From: Rhodopseudomonas rhenobacensis
GTDB lineage: Bacteria; Pseudomonadota; Alphaproteobacteria; Rhizobiales; Xanthobacteraceae
DNA: 64,000 nt
Assembly: GCF_014203125.1 (NCBI RefSeq)
Contig: NZ_JACHIH010000028.1
Location: 1-64,000, forward strand
Direction: 5' to 3'
The stretch's first letter is position 1. Every line of letters starts with the position of its first letter. The notes below the pieces were generated by a model. The model ran no database searches and was not told the origin of the DNA. It was given only the letters and a program-made list of their open reading frames with translations. The translations under genes were made by a program, and so were the position numbers. Shown in pieces: positions 46,046 through 54,213 of the stretch.

Positions 46046-46081
46046 ATCTGTGTCTATGAGATAGTCTCGATCTGTGTCTAT
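46046..46081. promoter_or_regulatory. Direct repeats, probable MocR operator
   Basis: ATCTGTGTCTAT occurs twice, at 46046-46057 and 46070-46081, a spacing of exactly 24 bases. The first copy overlaps a short inverted repeat (CTATGAGATAG). Direct repeats in a divergent promoter are typical of MocR regulators such as GabR and PdxR. The sites lie between the regulator start (46034) and the transporter start (46155). Confidence 0.6.
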
Positions 46082-46154
46082 CGCGTTGCAACAAGTCTGG
46101 CTATCCCTGAGCTGGGCCGCCCTGGCGGGCCTCATGCGTTTCAAGCGAGGAGCA

Positions 46155-47351
46155 ATGCAGAAAGATCTTTCGATCTCGGCGGTGGTCGCCGGTTTCATCG
46201 CCGTGATCGTCTCCTACGCGGGCCCCCTGGTGATCGTTTTCCAGGCCGCCAACGACGCTGGCCTCTCGCACGATATGATCTCGTCGTGGATCGGCGCGAT
46301 TTCGATCGGGTCGGGTATCGCCGCAATCGTGTTAAGCCTTGCTTACCGCGCCCCGGTGATCACCGCGTGGTCGACGCCCGGCGCCGCGCTGTTGGTACTG
46401 GCGCTGCCGTCGACCCCCTATCCGGAAGCGATCGGCGCCTACATCTTCGCCGCCGGCGTCTGCACCCTGATCGGCGTCTCCGGCCTGTTCGACACCGTGG
46501 TGTCGCGGATTCCCAGAGGCATCGCCGCCGCCATGCTGGCCGGCATCTTGTTGCGGTTCGGCTCCGAACTGTTCGGCGCCTTTCGCGCCAGTCCGCTGCA
46601 GGTCGGAGTGATGGCGCTGAGCTACTTCGTAGTGAAGCGGATTTCGCCGCGCTACGCCGTCAGCGCGGTGCTGTGCGTCGGCCTGCTGTTCGCCTTTGCC
46701 TCCGGCGACATCCACACCGACACGCTGGCGCTCGATCTGGCGACGCCGGTGTTCACCGCGCCGAGCTTTTCCTGGCAGTCGATCATAAGCCTCGGCGTGC
46801 CGCTCGCCATCGTCAGCCTCACCGGACAGTTCGTGCCGGGCGTCGCGGTGCTGCGCACTTACGGCTACAAGACGCCGTCGAATCCGCTGGTCTGGGTGAC
46901 CTCGGCGATCGCCATGCTGGCGGCGCCGTTCGGATCGCACGGCATCAATCTCGCGGCGATCACCGCCGCGATCTGCTCCGGCCATGAAGCCCACCCGGAC
47001 GCCAGCAAGCGCTACGTGGCCGGCGTCGCCTTGGGGGTCTTCTACATCATCGCCGGACTGTTCGGCGCGACGCTGGCGACGCTGTTCGCGGCCCTGCCGA
47101 AGACCATGATCGCGACCGTCGCGGGGCTGGCTTTGCTCGGCGCCATCGCGGCCGGGCTGACCGCGGCGATGGCCGACGAGAAGGTGCGCGAGAGTGCGCT
47201 GATCACCTTCGTGGTGACGGCCTCCGGGGTGTCGTTCCTCGGTCTCGGATCGGCGTTCTGGGGGCTGATCGTCGGACTGCTGGCCTATTTCATCTGGAGC
47301 GTGCAGTTCGAACGCCCAGGCTTCCTGCAGCCGGCCACGCCAAAAAGCTGA
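46155..47351 (+). CDS. benE: BenE-family (benzoate:H+ symporter-like) transporter
   Basis: From the ATG at 46155 (RBS GCGAGGAGC) the protein has 398 residues and about 11-12 membrane helices. The sequence VVAGFIAVIVSYAGPLVIVFQAA with RAPVITAWSTPGAALL is characteristic of BenE (COG3135). In characterised strains BenE imports benzoate. Here the downstream genes act on amino acids, so the substrate may be an aromatic or other amino acid. It is the first gene of a four-gene operon. Confidence 0.85.
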   Translation: MQKDLSISAVVAGFIAVIVSYAGPLVIVFQAANDAGLSHDMISSWIGAISIGSGIAAIVLSLAYRAPVITAWSTPGAALLVLALPSTPYPEAIGAYIFAAGVCTLIGVSGLFDTVVSRIPRGIAAAMLAGILLRFGSELFGAFRASPLQVGVMALSYFVVKRISPRYAVSAVLCVGLLFAFASGDIHTDTLALDLATPVFTAPSFSWQSIISLGVPLAIVSLTGQFVPGVAVLRTYGYKTPSNPLVWVTSAIAMLAAPFGSHGINLAAITAAICSGHEAHPDASKRYVAGVALGVFYIIAGLFGATLATLFAALPKTMIATVAGLALLGAIAAGLTAAMADEKVRESALITFVVTASGVSFLGLGSAFWGLIVGLLAYFIWSVQFERPGFLQPATPKS

Positions 47352-47396
47352 GCGATTACGACCCGCGTTGTTGCGTCAATTGTGGAGTGAGTTGCG

Positions 47397-48572
47397 ATGG
47401 CCTCGGCAACGTTTGATTTCGTCATCGTCGGCGGCGGCATTTGCGGGGTCGCGGCGGCCTACGAACTCGCCGGGCATGGCTCCGTCGCGTTGATCGAACA
47501 AGAGTCACACTTGTCCTATCACACCACGGGGCGCTCCGCGGCGATTTCGATGTCGAGCTACGGCAATGCCACGATCCGGCGGCTGACCACCTGGTCGACG
47601 GAAGCCTACAAGCGCCGCACGCCGCCGTTTTCGAATGATCCGGTGTGGAGCCCGCGCGGCGCCGTCATCCTGTCGGACGCGGTCAACCGATCGAACCTGC
47701 AGCGCCGCATCGACGCGGTTCGCGCCTTGGTGCCGAATGTGGAAACGCTCGGCGAGCGCGGCATCCTCGAACTGGCGCCTTACCTCCGCCCCGGCCGCTG
47801 GGTGGCGGCGCTGTACGAGCCTGACGCCTTCGACCTCGATGTCCATGCCATTCACTCCAGCTACGTGAAGGGCCTGAAGCATCGCCGCGGCGCGATTTTC
47901 CGGAACAGCGAGTTGGTCAGCGCGCTGCGTCACCCTGGCGGGTGGGACATCACGCTCGCCGACGGCGGCCGACTCGGCGCCGGCGTGCTGGTCAATGCGG
48001 CCGGCGCCTGGGCCGATCAGGTCGCCGCGCAGGCGGGCGTGGCGCCGTGCGGCGTTCGACCGCTGCGGCGGACCGTGGTGCTGGTCGATCCGAAGCAGGA
48101 CTTCCGGGCGACGCCCTATGTCGGCACGGTCGACGAAGACATCTTCATCAAGCCGCAAGCCACCGGACTGCTGGTTTCGCCGTGCGATGAGACGTTGAGC
48201 GAGCCGTGCGACGCCATTCCGGAGACGCTGGATATCGCGATCGCGATGGCGCGCTTCCTCAGCATGACGTCGTTCGATTGCCATAGCATCCGGCAAAAAT
48301 GGGCCGGCCTGCGAACCTTCGTCGCCGACCGCACCCCGATCGTCGGTGCTGACCCGGCCGAGCCGAGCTTCGTCTGGTCGGCGGCGGTGGGCGGCTACGG
48401 AATCCAGGCAGGGCCGGCCATTGCGCGGCTGTGCGCGGCCGCGGCGCTCGGCCAGGACCCGCCGGCGGAAATCGCCGGCAACGCCATCCATGCGGCCGAC
48501 CTCAGCCCTGAGCGCTATCGCTTTTCCTCGTTCCTGTCCGCCAACATCCGCGCCGTGGCGGAGCTGCACTGA
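47397..48572 (+). CDS. FAD-dependent oxidoreductase, DAO (D-amino acid/glycine oxidase) family
   Basis: A 391-residue flavoenzyme. The dinucleotide motif VGGGICGVAAAYELAGHG is at the start, and YHTTGRSAA follows as in sarcosine/D-amino acid oxidases. The C-terminal region with GADPAEPSFVWSAAVGGYGI closes the FAD site. It would oxidise an amino acid to an imino acid. The next gene, RidA, hydrolyses such imines, and alanine racemase can supply the D-isomer, which supports a D-amino acid as substrate. RBS GTGGAGTGAG. Confidence 0.87.
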   Translation: MASATFDFVIVGGGICGVAAAYELAGHGSVALIEQESHLSYHTTGRSAAISMSSYGNATIRRLTTWSTEAYKRRTPPFSNDPVWSPRGAVILSDAVNRSNLQRRIDAVRALVPNVETLGERGILELAPYLRPGRWVAALYEPDAFDLDVHAIHSSYVKGLKHRRGAIFRNSELVSALRHPGGWDITLADGGRLGAGVLVNAAGAWADQVAAQAGVAPCGVRPLRRTVVLVDPKQDFRATPYVGTVDEDIFIKPQATGLLVSPCDETLSEPCDAIPETLDIAIAMARFLSMTSFDCHSIRQKWAGLRTFVADRTPIVGADPAEPSFVWSAAVGGYGIQAGPAIARLCAAAALGQDPPAEIAGNAIHAADLSPERYRFSSFLSANIRAVAELH

Positions 48573-48609
48573 TCACCCCCCGTCATCTGTCCCCGTTCGG
48601 AGAAGTACA

Positions 48610-49032
48610 ATGAGTTCGCAACTGCTGGCCGGCCTGAACCGCACCACGACCACCAAGGAAGTGATCTTCACCGAGAACGCGCCGCTGCCGCTCGGCACCT
48701 ACTCGCAGGCGATCCGGGTCGGCGAAACGGTCTATCTGTCGGCACAGACCCCGGTGTCGCCCACGACGGGGCAAGTCGAAGAGACGTCGTTCGACGGCCA
48801 GATGCGGCAGACCATGGACAATCTCAAGGCGATGACCGCCGCCGCCGGCGGATCGCTCGACGACGTCGTGAAGGTCACGGTGTTCATCGCCAATATCGAC
48901 GACTTCGCCCGGATGAACACCATCATGGAAGAGTATTTTTCCAGGCCCTATCCGGCGCGCACCACCGCCGGCGCCAACGGCCTCGCGCGCGGCACGCTGG
49001 TCGCGATCGATGCGATCATGGTACTTCAATAG
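48610..49032 (+). CDS. RidA-family (YjgF/UK114) enamine/imine deaminase
   Basis: A 140-residue member of the RidA family from the ATG at 48610 (RBS CGGAGAAG). Motifs: LPLGTYSQAIRVGETVYLS, and the conserved Arg in PARTTAGANGL. Family members form trimers and hydrolyse reactive 2-imino or enamino acids to 2-oxoacids and ammonia. Its position right after an amino acid oxidase gene fits direct removal of the imine product. Confidence 0.9.
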   Translation: MSSQLLAGLNRTTTTKEVIFTENAPLPLGTYSQAIRVGETVYLSAQTPVSPTTGQVEETSFDGQMRQTMDNLKAMTAAAGGSLDDVVKVTVFIANIDDFARMNTIMEEYFSRPYPARTTAGANGLARGTLVAIDAIMVLQ

Positions 49033-49091
49033 AAGGCCGACGCTCGGTCCCTTGCCCGGCCCCGTCATGGCTTGCCAATTCGAGGCGACCA

Positions 49092-50375
49092 ATGTTCGCG
49101 CAGCACGGCCTAACAGTGACGATCCAGCTCTCCGGGGTGAAGCACAACTACAAGGTGTTCCGCGAGCTTTGCCGGGACGTCGAGGTGGCGGCCGTGGTGA
49201 AGGCCGACGCCTACGGCTGCGGCTTGAGCGGCATCCTGCCGACGCTGTGGGGGCTCGGATGCCGCACCTACTTCGTGGCGCACCTGCACGAGGGCATCCT
49301 GCTGCGAAACCGGCTGAACTCGGCGGCGGTCTATGTCCTCAACGGACTGCTGCCGGGGTCGGAGGCGGCGTATCGCAAATACAACCTGCGCCCCGTCATC
49401 ACCTCGCAGCAACAACTCGATGATTGGTGTCGCTATTGCCGGCAACAGGGTTGGAGCGGCGGCGCCGCGCTTCACCTCGACACCGGCATCAACCGGCTGG
49501 GCTTCCGATTGGACGAGGTGGCGGACATCGCCGATCTGTCGGCGCGCGATCTCGCCTGCTTCGACCTGATCCTCAGCCACTTCGCCTGTGCCGACGAACC
49601 GCAAAATCCGCGCAACACGGCTCAGATCGACAGCTTCACCTGGGCCCGACGCACCTTGTGCAAGATCCCGAAGGCGTCGTTGGCCTCCTCCGCCGGTTGC
49701 TTCCTGGGGCCGGGCGCGCATTTCGACATGGTGCGGCCCGGCGTCGGGCTGTTCGGAGGCAATCCGTTCACCGCACCAACGCATCCGTTCAAGGCCGTCG
49801 CCCAGGCCTTCGCGCCGCTGCTTCAGATCAAGCTGCACCGGGCCGGGGAATTCGTCGGCTACGGCAGCGGGACTCGGCTGGAGAAAGACACCCTGGTCGG
49901 CACCATCTCGGTGGGCTACGCCGACGGCCTGCCCCGCGCCGTCTCCGGGCTGCCGCTGCGGGTGTATTTCCAGGGCGTTCCGATCAGGATCCTGGGCCGC
50001 ATCTCGATGGATATGACGCTGGTGGATTTGACCTCGGTCGGTCGGCTGAGCCCGCAGATCGGCGACGATGTGGAGATCTTCGGCCCGCACCGCGATCTCA
50101 ACGCGTTCGCCCGCAGCATCAGCACCATTCCCAACGAAGTCCTCACCGCGCTGGGAAAGCGCGCGTCGCGGCGCTACGTCGAGGACATGGCGACCGCGGA
50201 CGCGGCGCGCAACGACGCAAGGCCCGAGATGTTCGACTTCGTGAGCAACGACAGTGCTGGCCTGCTCGAGGACGCCTCAGGAACGCTCGTCGCCCCCGCA
50301 GGCTTCGGCACCGTTTATCCCAACCCGCAGTTTTCGCTCGAATCGAGCCTCAACGCCGCACGGCCCGAGGGGTAG
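49092..50375 (+). CDS. alr: Alanine racemase
   Basis: A 427-residue PLP enzyme that interconverts L- and D-alanine (or a broader range of amino acids). The PLP lysine is in AAVVKADAYGCG, near residue 38. The second catalytic residue, Tyr, is in SVGYADGLPRAV, and HLDTGINRLGF and MVRPGVGLFGG are family segments. The C-terminus carries about 50 extra residues. Being last in an operon with a DAO oxidase suggests a catabolic rather than cell-wall role. Confidence 0.9.
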   Translation: MFAQHGLTVTIQLSGVKHNYKVFRELCRDVEVAAVVKADAYGCGLSGILPTLWGLGCRTYFVAHLHEGILLRNRLNSAAVYVLNGLLPGSEAAYRKYNLRPVITSQQQLDDWCRYCRQQGWSGGAALHLDTGINRLGFRLDEVADIADLSARDLACFDLILSHFACADEPQNPRNTAQIDSFTWARRTLCKIPKASLASSAGCFLGPGAHFDMVRPGVGLFGGNPFTAPTHPFKAVAQAFAPLLQIKLHRAGEFVGYGSGTRLEKDTLVGTISVGYADGLPRAVSGLPLRVYFQGVPIRILGRISMDMTLVDLTSVGRLSPQIGDDVEIFGPHRDLNAFARSISTIPNEVLTALGKRASRRYVEDMATADAARNDARPEMFDFVSNDSAGLLEDASGTLVAPAGFGTVYPNPQFSLESSLNAARPEG

Positions 50376-50571
50376 AAGCGCGCTTGCGGTTGATGCCAAG
50401 GCACGAAGCCTGGCAACCCGCGGGCCTTCGAGATGGTCGGTCTCTGGATCGAGGACGGCAGCGCGCTGCGCTTCCTCGAAGCCCAGATCGAGGAATCGTT
50501 CGACGGCATTTTGTTCGAGAAACCGCCCCATCATCGGCGTGCGGCTGCGTAACGCGGCTATGCCTCGGCTC

Positions 50572-51099
50572 TCATTCGTAGGCCATCGACGCCAGACTCT
50601 CGATGGCATTTGCGACATCGATGGCTTCGCCTTGCCGGCGCTGCGCCGCAGAAACGACGTCGCCAATCACGCGGCGAATGTCGCCCAAGCCGGCGGGCTG
50701 CGAACCGCGCGGTTTCGCAGCGAGCCAGCGCGCCAACAGATCATTTTCCAGCCGTTCGGCGGCGAGCTCACTGGCCTTGATCTGGCCGCGCAGCGACTCG
50801 ATCCCCGCCCCCGAGGCGAACGGGCCACCGGCCTTCAAGATCGTGCGGACCCGGCGCAGCGGCTGCACGATCTGTTCGCGCCACGGCTCGCAGACCGCGC
50901 TCATCTCCGCGATCTCCACCGGCGACAGCCGGAGGCCGCGTCGCGTCACCGCGAATATCGCCACCAGCAGCATCATGACGTCGACGCCGACCTCGGCTTG
51001 CAGCTTCAAACAGATCGCCGAGGCGGAAGGCCGTTGATAGAGCTGAAGCGCAAAAGCCCAGCATGCCTCCGCGATATCCGTTGCGTCGTCTGTCATCAC
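50572..51099 (-). CDS. TIGR02444/DUF2390 family protein
   Basis: A 175-residue, mainly helical protein. Its first part (WAFALQLYQRPSASAICLKLQ, then GVDVMMLLVAIFA) matches the TIGR02444 family, small cytoplasmic proteins of unknown function common in proteobacteria. It is 24 bp downstream of the UbiX-like gene on the same strand. The 196-bp gap to the alr stop has no clear gene. Confidence 0.75.
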   Translation of the reverse strand: MMTDDATDIAEACWAFALQLYQRPSASAICLKLQAEVGVDVMMLLVAIFAVTRRGLRLSPVEIAEMSAVCEPWREQIVQPLRRVRTILKAGGPFASGAGIESLRGQIKASELAAERLENDLLARWLAAKPRGSQPAGLGDIRRVIGDVVSAAQRRQGEAIDVANAIESLASMAYE

Positions 51100-51123
51100 G
51101 CCCTCGCGCGCGGCGCCGTTGCG

Positions 51124-51732
51124 TCAAAGCGCATGCTGTCTGGTCCCCGCCGACAGACCGTTCCAGCGCGTCACCAAGCCCGCGTCGACGCCGAACAGGT
51201 CGAGCACGCGTCCCAGCGTCTGATCCACCATCTGCTCGAGGCTGTCGGGTTTCGCATAGAACGCCGGCACCGGCGGAAACACGATCGCGCCGATCTCGGT
51301 GACGGCGGTCATCGATTTCAGATGCCCGAGATGCAACGGGGTTTCGCGCGCCAGCAACACCAGCCGCCGGCGCTCTTTCAGGGTCACGTCGGCGGCGCGT
51401 GTCAGCAGCGACGCGGTCGCGCCGGTGGCGATTTCGGACAGGCTGCGCATCGAACACGGCACGATCACCATGCCGAGCGTCCTGAACGATCCGCTGGCGA
51501 TCGACGCCCCGATATTGTCGGCGCGATGCACGACGTCGGCCAAGGCCGCGACGTCGGAGACCGCGAGATCCAACTCCTGATGCAAGGTGATCGCCGCAGA
51601 TTTGCTCATCACCAGGTGGCTCTCGATGTCCAACCCCTGCAGGATCTGCAGCAGTCTCACGCCGTAAATCGCGCCGGAAGCGCCGGTGATCCCGACGACG
51701 AGCCGCGGCCTGGAGGAATCGGAACCTGGCAA
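51124..51732 (-). CDS. UbiX/Pad1-type flavin prenyltransferase-like protein
   Basis: A 202-residue flavoprotein of the UbiX family: VVGITGASGAIYGVRLLQIL binds FMN, and VIVPCSMRSLSEIATGATASLLTRAADV, LLARETPLHLGHLKSM and FPPVPAFY are conserved. UbiX makes prenylated FMN for UbiD-type decarboxylases. No UbiD partner is in the window. Its placement with catabolic genes rather than quinone genes suggests it serves an aromatic or heteroaromatic decarboxylase encoded elsewhere. Confidence 0.88.
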   Translation of the reverse strand: MPGSDSSRPRLVVGITGASGAIYGVRLLQILQGLDIESHLVMSKSAAITLHQELDLAVSDVAALADVVHRADNIGASIASGSFRTLGMVIVPCSMRSLSEIATGATASLLTRAADVTLKERRRLVLLARETPLHLGHLKSMTAVTEIGAIVFPPVPAFYAKPDSLEQMVDQTLGRVLDLFGVDAGLVTRWNGLSAGTRQHAL

Positions 51733-51904
51733 GATAATCTCGCTTCTCTCTGCTCGCCTCGCCGAGCGGCAACCGGCCGCCCTGCCCGATGTCTAGCGCA
51801 ACACCCGTGCGTCCGCTGCCCATGATCGCGGCGGCAGCTGCATCAATTGTCGGCGCCCGCACGGCGTCGGTGCGGCCGCCCACCCTGTTCACCGCGGCCG
51901 TCGC

Positions 51905-52654
51905 TCAGTTAAAGACGCCGCCGCCGTCGACGTTGATCTGTTGCGCGGTGATGAACCGGCTCTCGGGGCTGGCGAGGAACGCGACAATGCCGGTCAGATC
52001 GTCCGCCGTCACGACGCTTTGAATGAACTTGCTCTTCGCTCTCTGCTCGAGCTGCTCGCGGGTGAAACCGCCGGTGTCGGTCTGCCCGGGATGCACCATG
52101 TTCGCCGTGATGTTGTTCTTGCCGAGCTCCTTGGCGACGCATCGCATCAATCCGATCAGCGCGGCCTTCGAGGCGGTGTATTGCGTGATATGGGCGAGCG
52201 CTTCGCCGATCGACGACGACCCGATGAAGATGATGCGGCCGCAATCCTGCGCGATCATCTGCGGCGCGACAGCGGCGGCGCAGTTGAAGGCGCCCTCGGT
52301 GTTGACGCTGAATGTCCGCTGCCACTCCGCCGGCGCGATCTGCCAGAACGGCCCGCGCGAAAGATCTTTCCAGATCCCCGCGTTGCTCACCAGCACATCG
52401 ATGCGGCCGAATGCGGCGATCGTCGCCGCCACCAGACGATCCACCGACGGCCGCGACGTCACATCCAGTTCGACCGGCAGGCACGTCGCATCGGCAATCT
52501 CCTGCCGAAGCGCCGCGACCGCGGTTTCAAGCTCGGTCGAATTGATGTCGGCCAGAACCACGGCGTAGCCGTCGCGGCAGAACCGCCGCGCGATCGCCTG
52601 CCCGATGCCGCGCGCGGCGCCGGTCACGATGGCAACCTTCTGTATCGTGCTCAT
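51905..52654 (-). CDS. SDR-family oxidoreductase of the pyridine-catabolism region
   Basis: A 249-residue short-chain dehydrogenase: TGAARGIGQAIAR, NAGIW, IGSSSIG and the catalytic YTASK, then NVDGGGVFN at the end. It is divergent from the nicX gene and shares its 359-bp intergenic region and operator. It could oxidise an alcohol made by the P450; this is inference. Confidence 0.87.
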   Translation of the reverse strand: MSTIQKVAIVTGAARGIGQAIARRFCRDGYAVVLADINSTELETAVAALRQEIADATCLPVELDVTSRPSVDRLVAATIAAFGRIDVLVSNAGIWKDLSRGPFWQIAPAEWQRTFSVNTEGAFNCAAAVAPQMIAQDCGRIIFIGSSSIGEALAHITQYTASKAALIGLMRCVAKELGKNNITANMVHPGQTDTGGFTREQLEQRAKSKFIQSVVTADDLTGIVAFLASPESRFITAQQINVDGGGVFN

Positions 52655-52812
52655 TGGTCAAATCCAGCAGTTGGTGTGAAGGGTGAACCGATCGCCGCGG
52701 CTGCAACTGCGCTATCGGTTTTGACCGACCATCGAAGGCGATGTGAGTCTCGCCAGTGAATTGTCAGGTGGGTCTTCATCGACGCGGCGGGCTCTGCAGC
52801 TGGCGTTCCAGC

Positions 52813-52849
52813 TTGACACCCGAGAGCATATACCTACAATATGTACATA
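52813..52849 (+). promoter_or_regulatory. Strong promoter with overlapping dyad operator upstream of nicX
   Basis: TTGACA (52813-52818) and TACAAT (52835-52840) are 16 bases apart, close to sigma-70 consensus. The dyad TACCTACAATATGTACATA (52831-52849) covers the -10 box, so a bound protein would block the promoter. The same dyad, perfect, lies before the importer operon at 59174. The rest of the 52655-53013 gap has no gene. Confidence 0.65.
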
Positions 52850-53013
52850 TGTCCAGATGCCGGACGACGACTGCCTCCTCACACGCCTGCGATGCGGCAA
52901 TCACCACGACATCTGTTACAGCTGCCTGACTTGGGTCCGGCATCCGCTGATGTAACGCAGAATGAGCGCCGATCGGCGCTTGGCCTCGCGCAGGCCGAAA
53001 CTACCGGAGCAAA

Positions 53014-54054
53014 ATGAAGATGGCTATAGATCGGGATATGGTTGCGCTCTTTCGCCAAGAGCTCGAACTCTGCAAGGTGAAGCCGGGCGAGCGGATCGGC
53101 GTTCTGTCCGAAGACCGCATCCGGATCGACTACGCCGAAGCGTTTCTGGCCGCCGCCGAGGAACTCGGCGCCGACCCGGTGCACGTCAATATCCGCAAGC
53201 GCAAGGGCAGCTTTTTCGGGCCGGGGAATTCGCTGCGCGGCCGCCAGGCCGCGATCGACACGCTGAAGACCATGGACATGGTGATCGACATGATCGGCCT
53301 CTTGTGGTCGCAGGAGCAGACCGAGATCACCGACGCCGGGCCGCGGATGTTGCTGGTGCTCGAGCCGATCGACGTGCTGTCGCGGATGCTGTCGTCGCCG
53401 GAGTCCCGTCGCAGGGTCGAGGCCGCCGTCGGCGTGCTGAGGACCGGGCGCGAGTTGCGCGTAACCTCGCCAGGCGGCACCGACGTCACCTACCGGCTCG
53501 GTCAGTATCGCGTCGTCGGCCAATATGGCTACACCGATGAGCCGGGTCGTTGGGACGCATGGCCGGGCAGTTTTCTGTGGACCGGGGCCGAAGAAGACGG
53601 CGTCGACGGCACGGTGGTGATCGACAGCGGCGACATGCTGCTGCCGTTCATGCGCTACGTCTCCTCACCGATCACCCTGACCATCAAGGCCGGCTACATC
53701 ACCGAGATTTCCGGCGGCGGCACCGAAGGCGTGCTGATGCGCGACTTCATGCAGAGCTTCAACGACCCGAAGGCCTATGCGGTGTCGCACATCGGCTGGG
53801 GCCTCGACGAAAAGGCCAGCTGGACCTACATGGGAACGACGCCCGACGGCGCCCACACCGTCGGCCAGGACGGTCGCGCCTATTACGGCAACGTGCTGTT
53901 CTCCACCGGACCGAACACCGAGGTCGGCGGCACCAACCATACCGAATGCCATCTCGACATTCCGCTGAAGGGTTGCTCGCTGTATCTCGACGGTCAGCCG
54001 ATCGTCGAAACTGGCGTCGTCATTCCAGAGGCGATGCGGGTGGCCGGACGTTGA
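53014..54054 (+). CDS. nicX: 2,5-dihydroxypyridine 5,6-dioxygenase (NicX type)
   Basis: A 346-residue non-heme iron dioxygenase. The C-terminal half matches what I recall of Pseudomonas putida NicX closely: YGYTDEPGRWDAWP, AVSHIGWGLDEKASWTYMG, YYGNVLFSTGPNTEVGG and CHLDIPL. The iron ligands by comparison are His259, His313 and Asp315. NicX opens the ring of 2,5-dihydroxypyridine to N-formylmaleamate. The ATG at 53014 has CCGGAG five bases upstream. Genes for P450, reductase and the next pathway enzyme (58142-58942) are nearby. A related ring substrate cannot be excluded. Confidence 0.88.
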   Translation: MKMAIDRDMVALFRQELELCKVKPGERIGVLSEDRIRIDYAEAFLAAAEELGADPVHVNIRKRKGSFFGPGNSLRGRQAAIDTLKTMDMVIDMIGLLWSQEQTEITDAGPRMLLVLEPIDVLSRMLSSPESRRRVEAAVGVLRTGRELRVTSPGGTDVTYRLGQYRVVGQYGYTDEPGRWDAWPGSFLWTGAEEDGVDGTVVIDSGDMLLPFMRYVSSPITLTIKAGYITEISGGGTEGVLMRDFMQSFNDPKAYAVSHIGWGLDEKASWTYMGTTPDGAHTVGQDGRAYYGNVLFSTGPNTEVGGTNHTECHLDIPLKGCSLYLDGQPIVETGVVIPEAMRVAGR

Positions 54055-54125
54055 GCTGACCGATCTGCATCGGCAGGGTCGTCGAGGGGTTTGCCGGGCT
54101 GAGGCGCGGCGATGACGTGATACAA

Positions 54126-54169
54126 AAGATGCCGCCGATTGCTTGCGCAATCGGCGGCATCTTGGTTTT
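54126..54169. terminator. Bidirectional terminator between nicX and the reductase gene
   Basis: A 17-bp perfect stem (54126-54142 with 54147-54163, loop TTGC) lies between two convergent genes. The plus strand continues TTGGTTTTGG. The minus strand reads through a stem end in TCTTTTGTATC. Confidence 0.85.
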
Positions 54170-54213
54170 GGCGGCGATCTCAGCCGGGCTTGATGGCTTG
54201 CCGTGGGCCGCGA

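Noticed and set aside
50376-50571. A small gene between alr and the TIGR02444 gene
   Set aside because: Short frames exist on both strands, but none has a ribosome binding site or a recognisable sequence.
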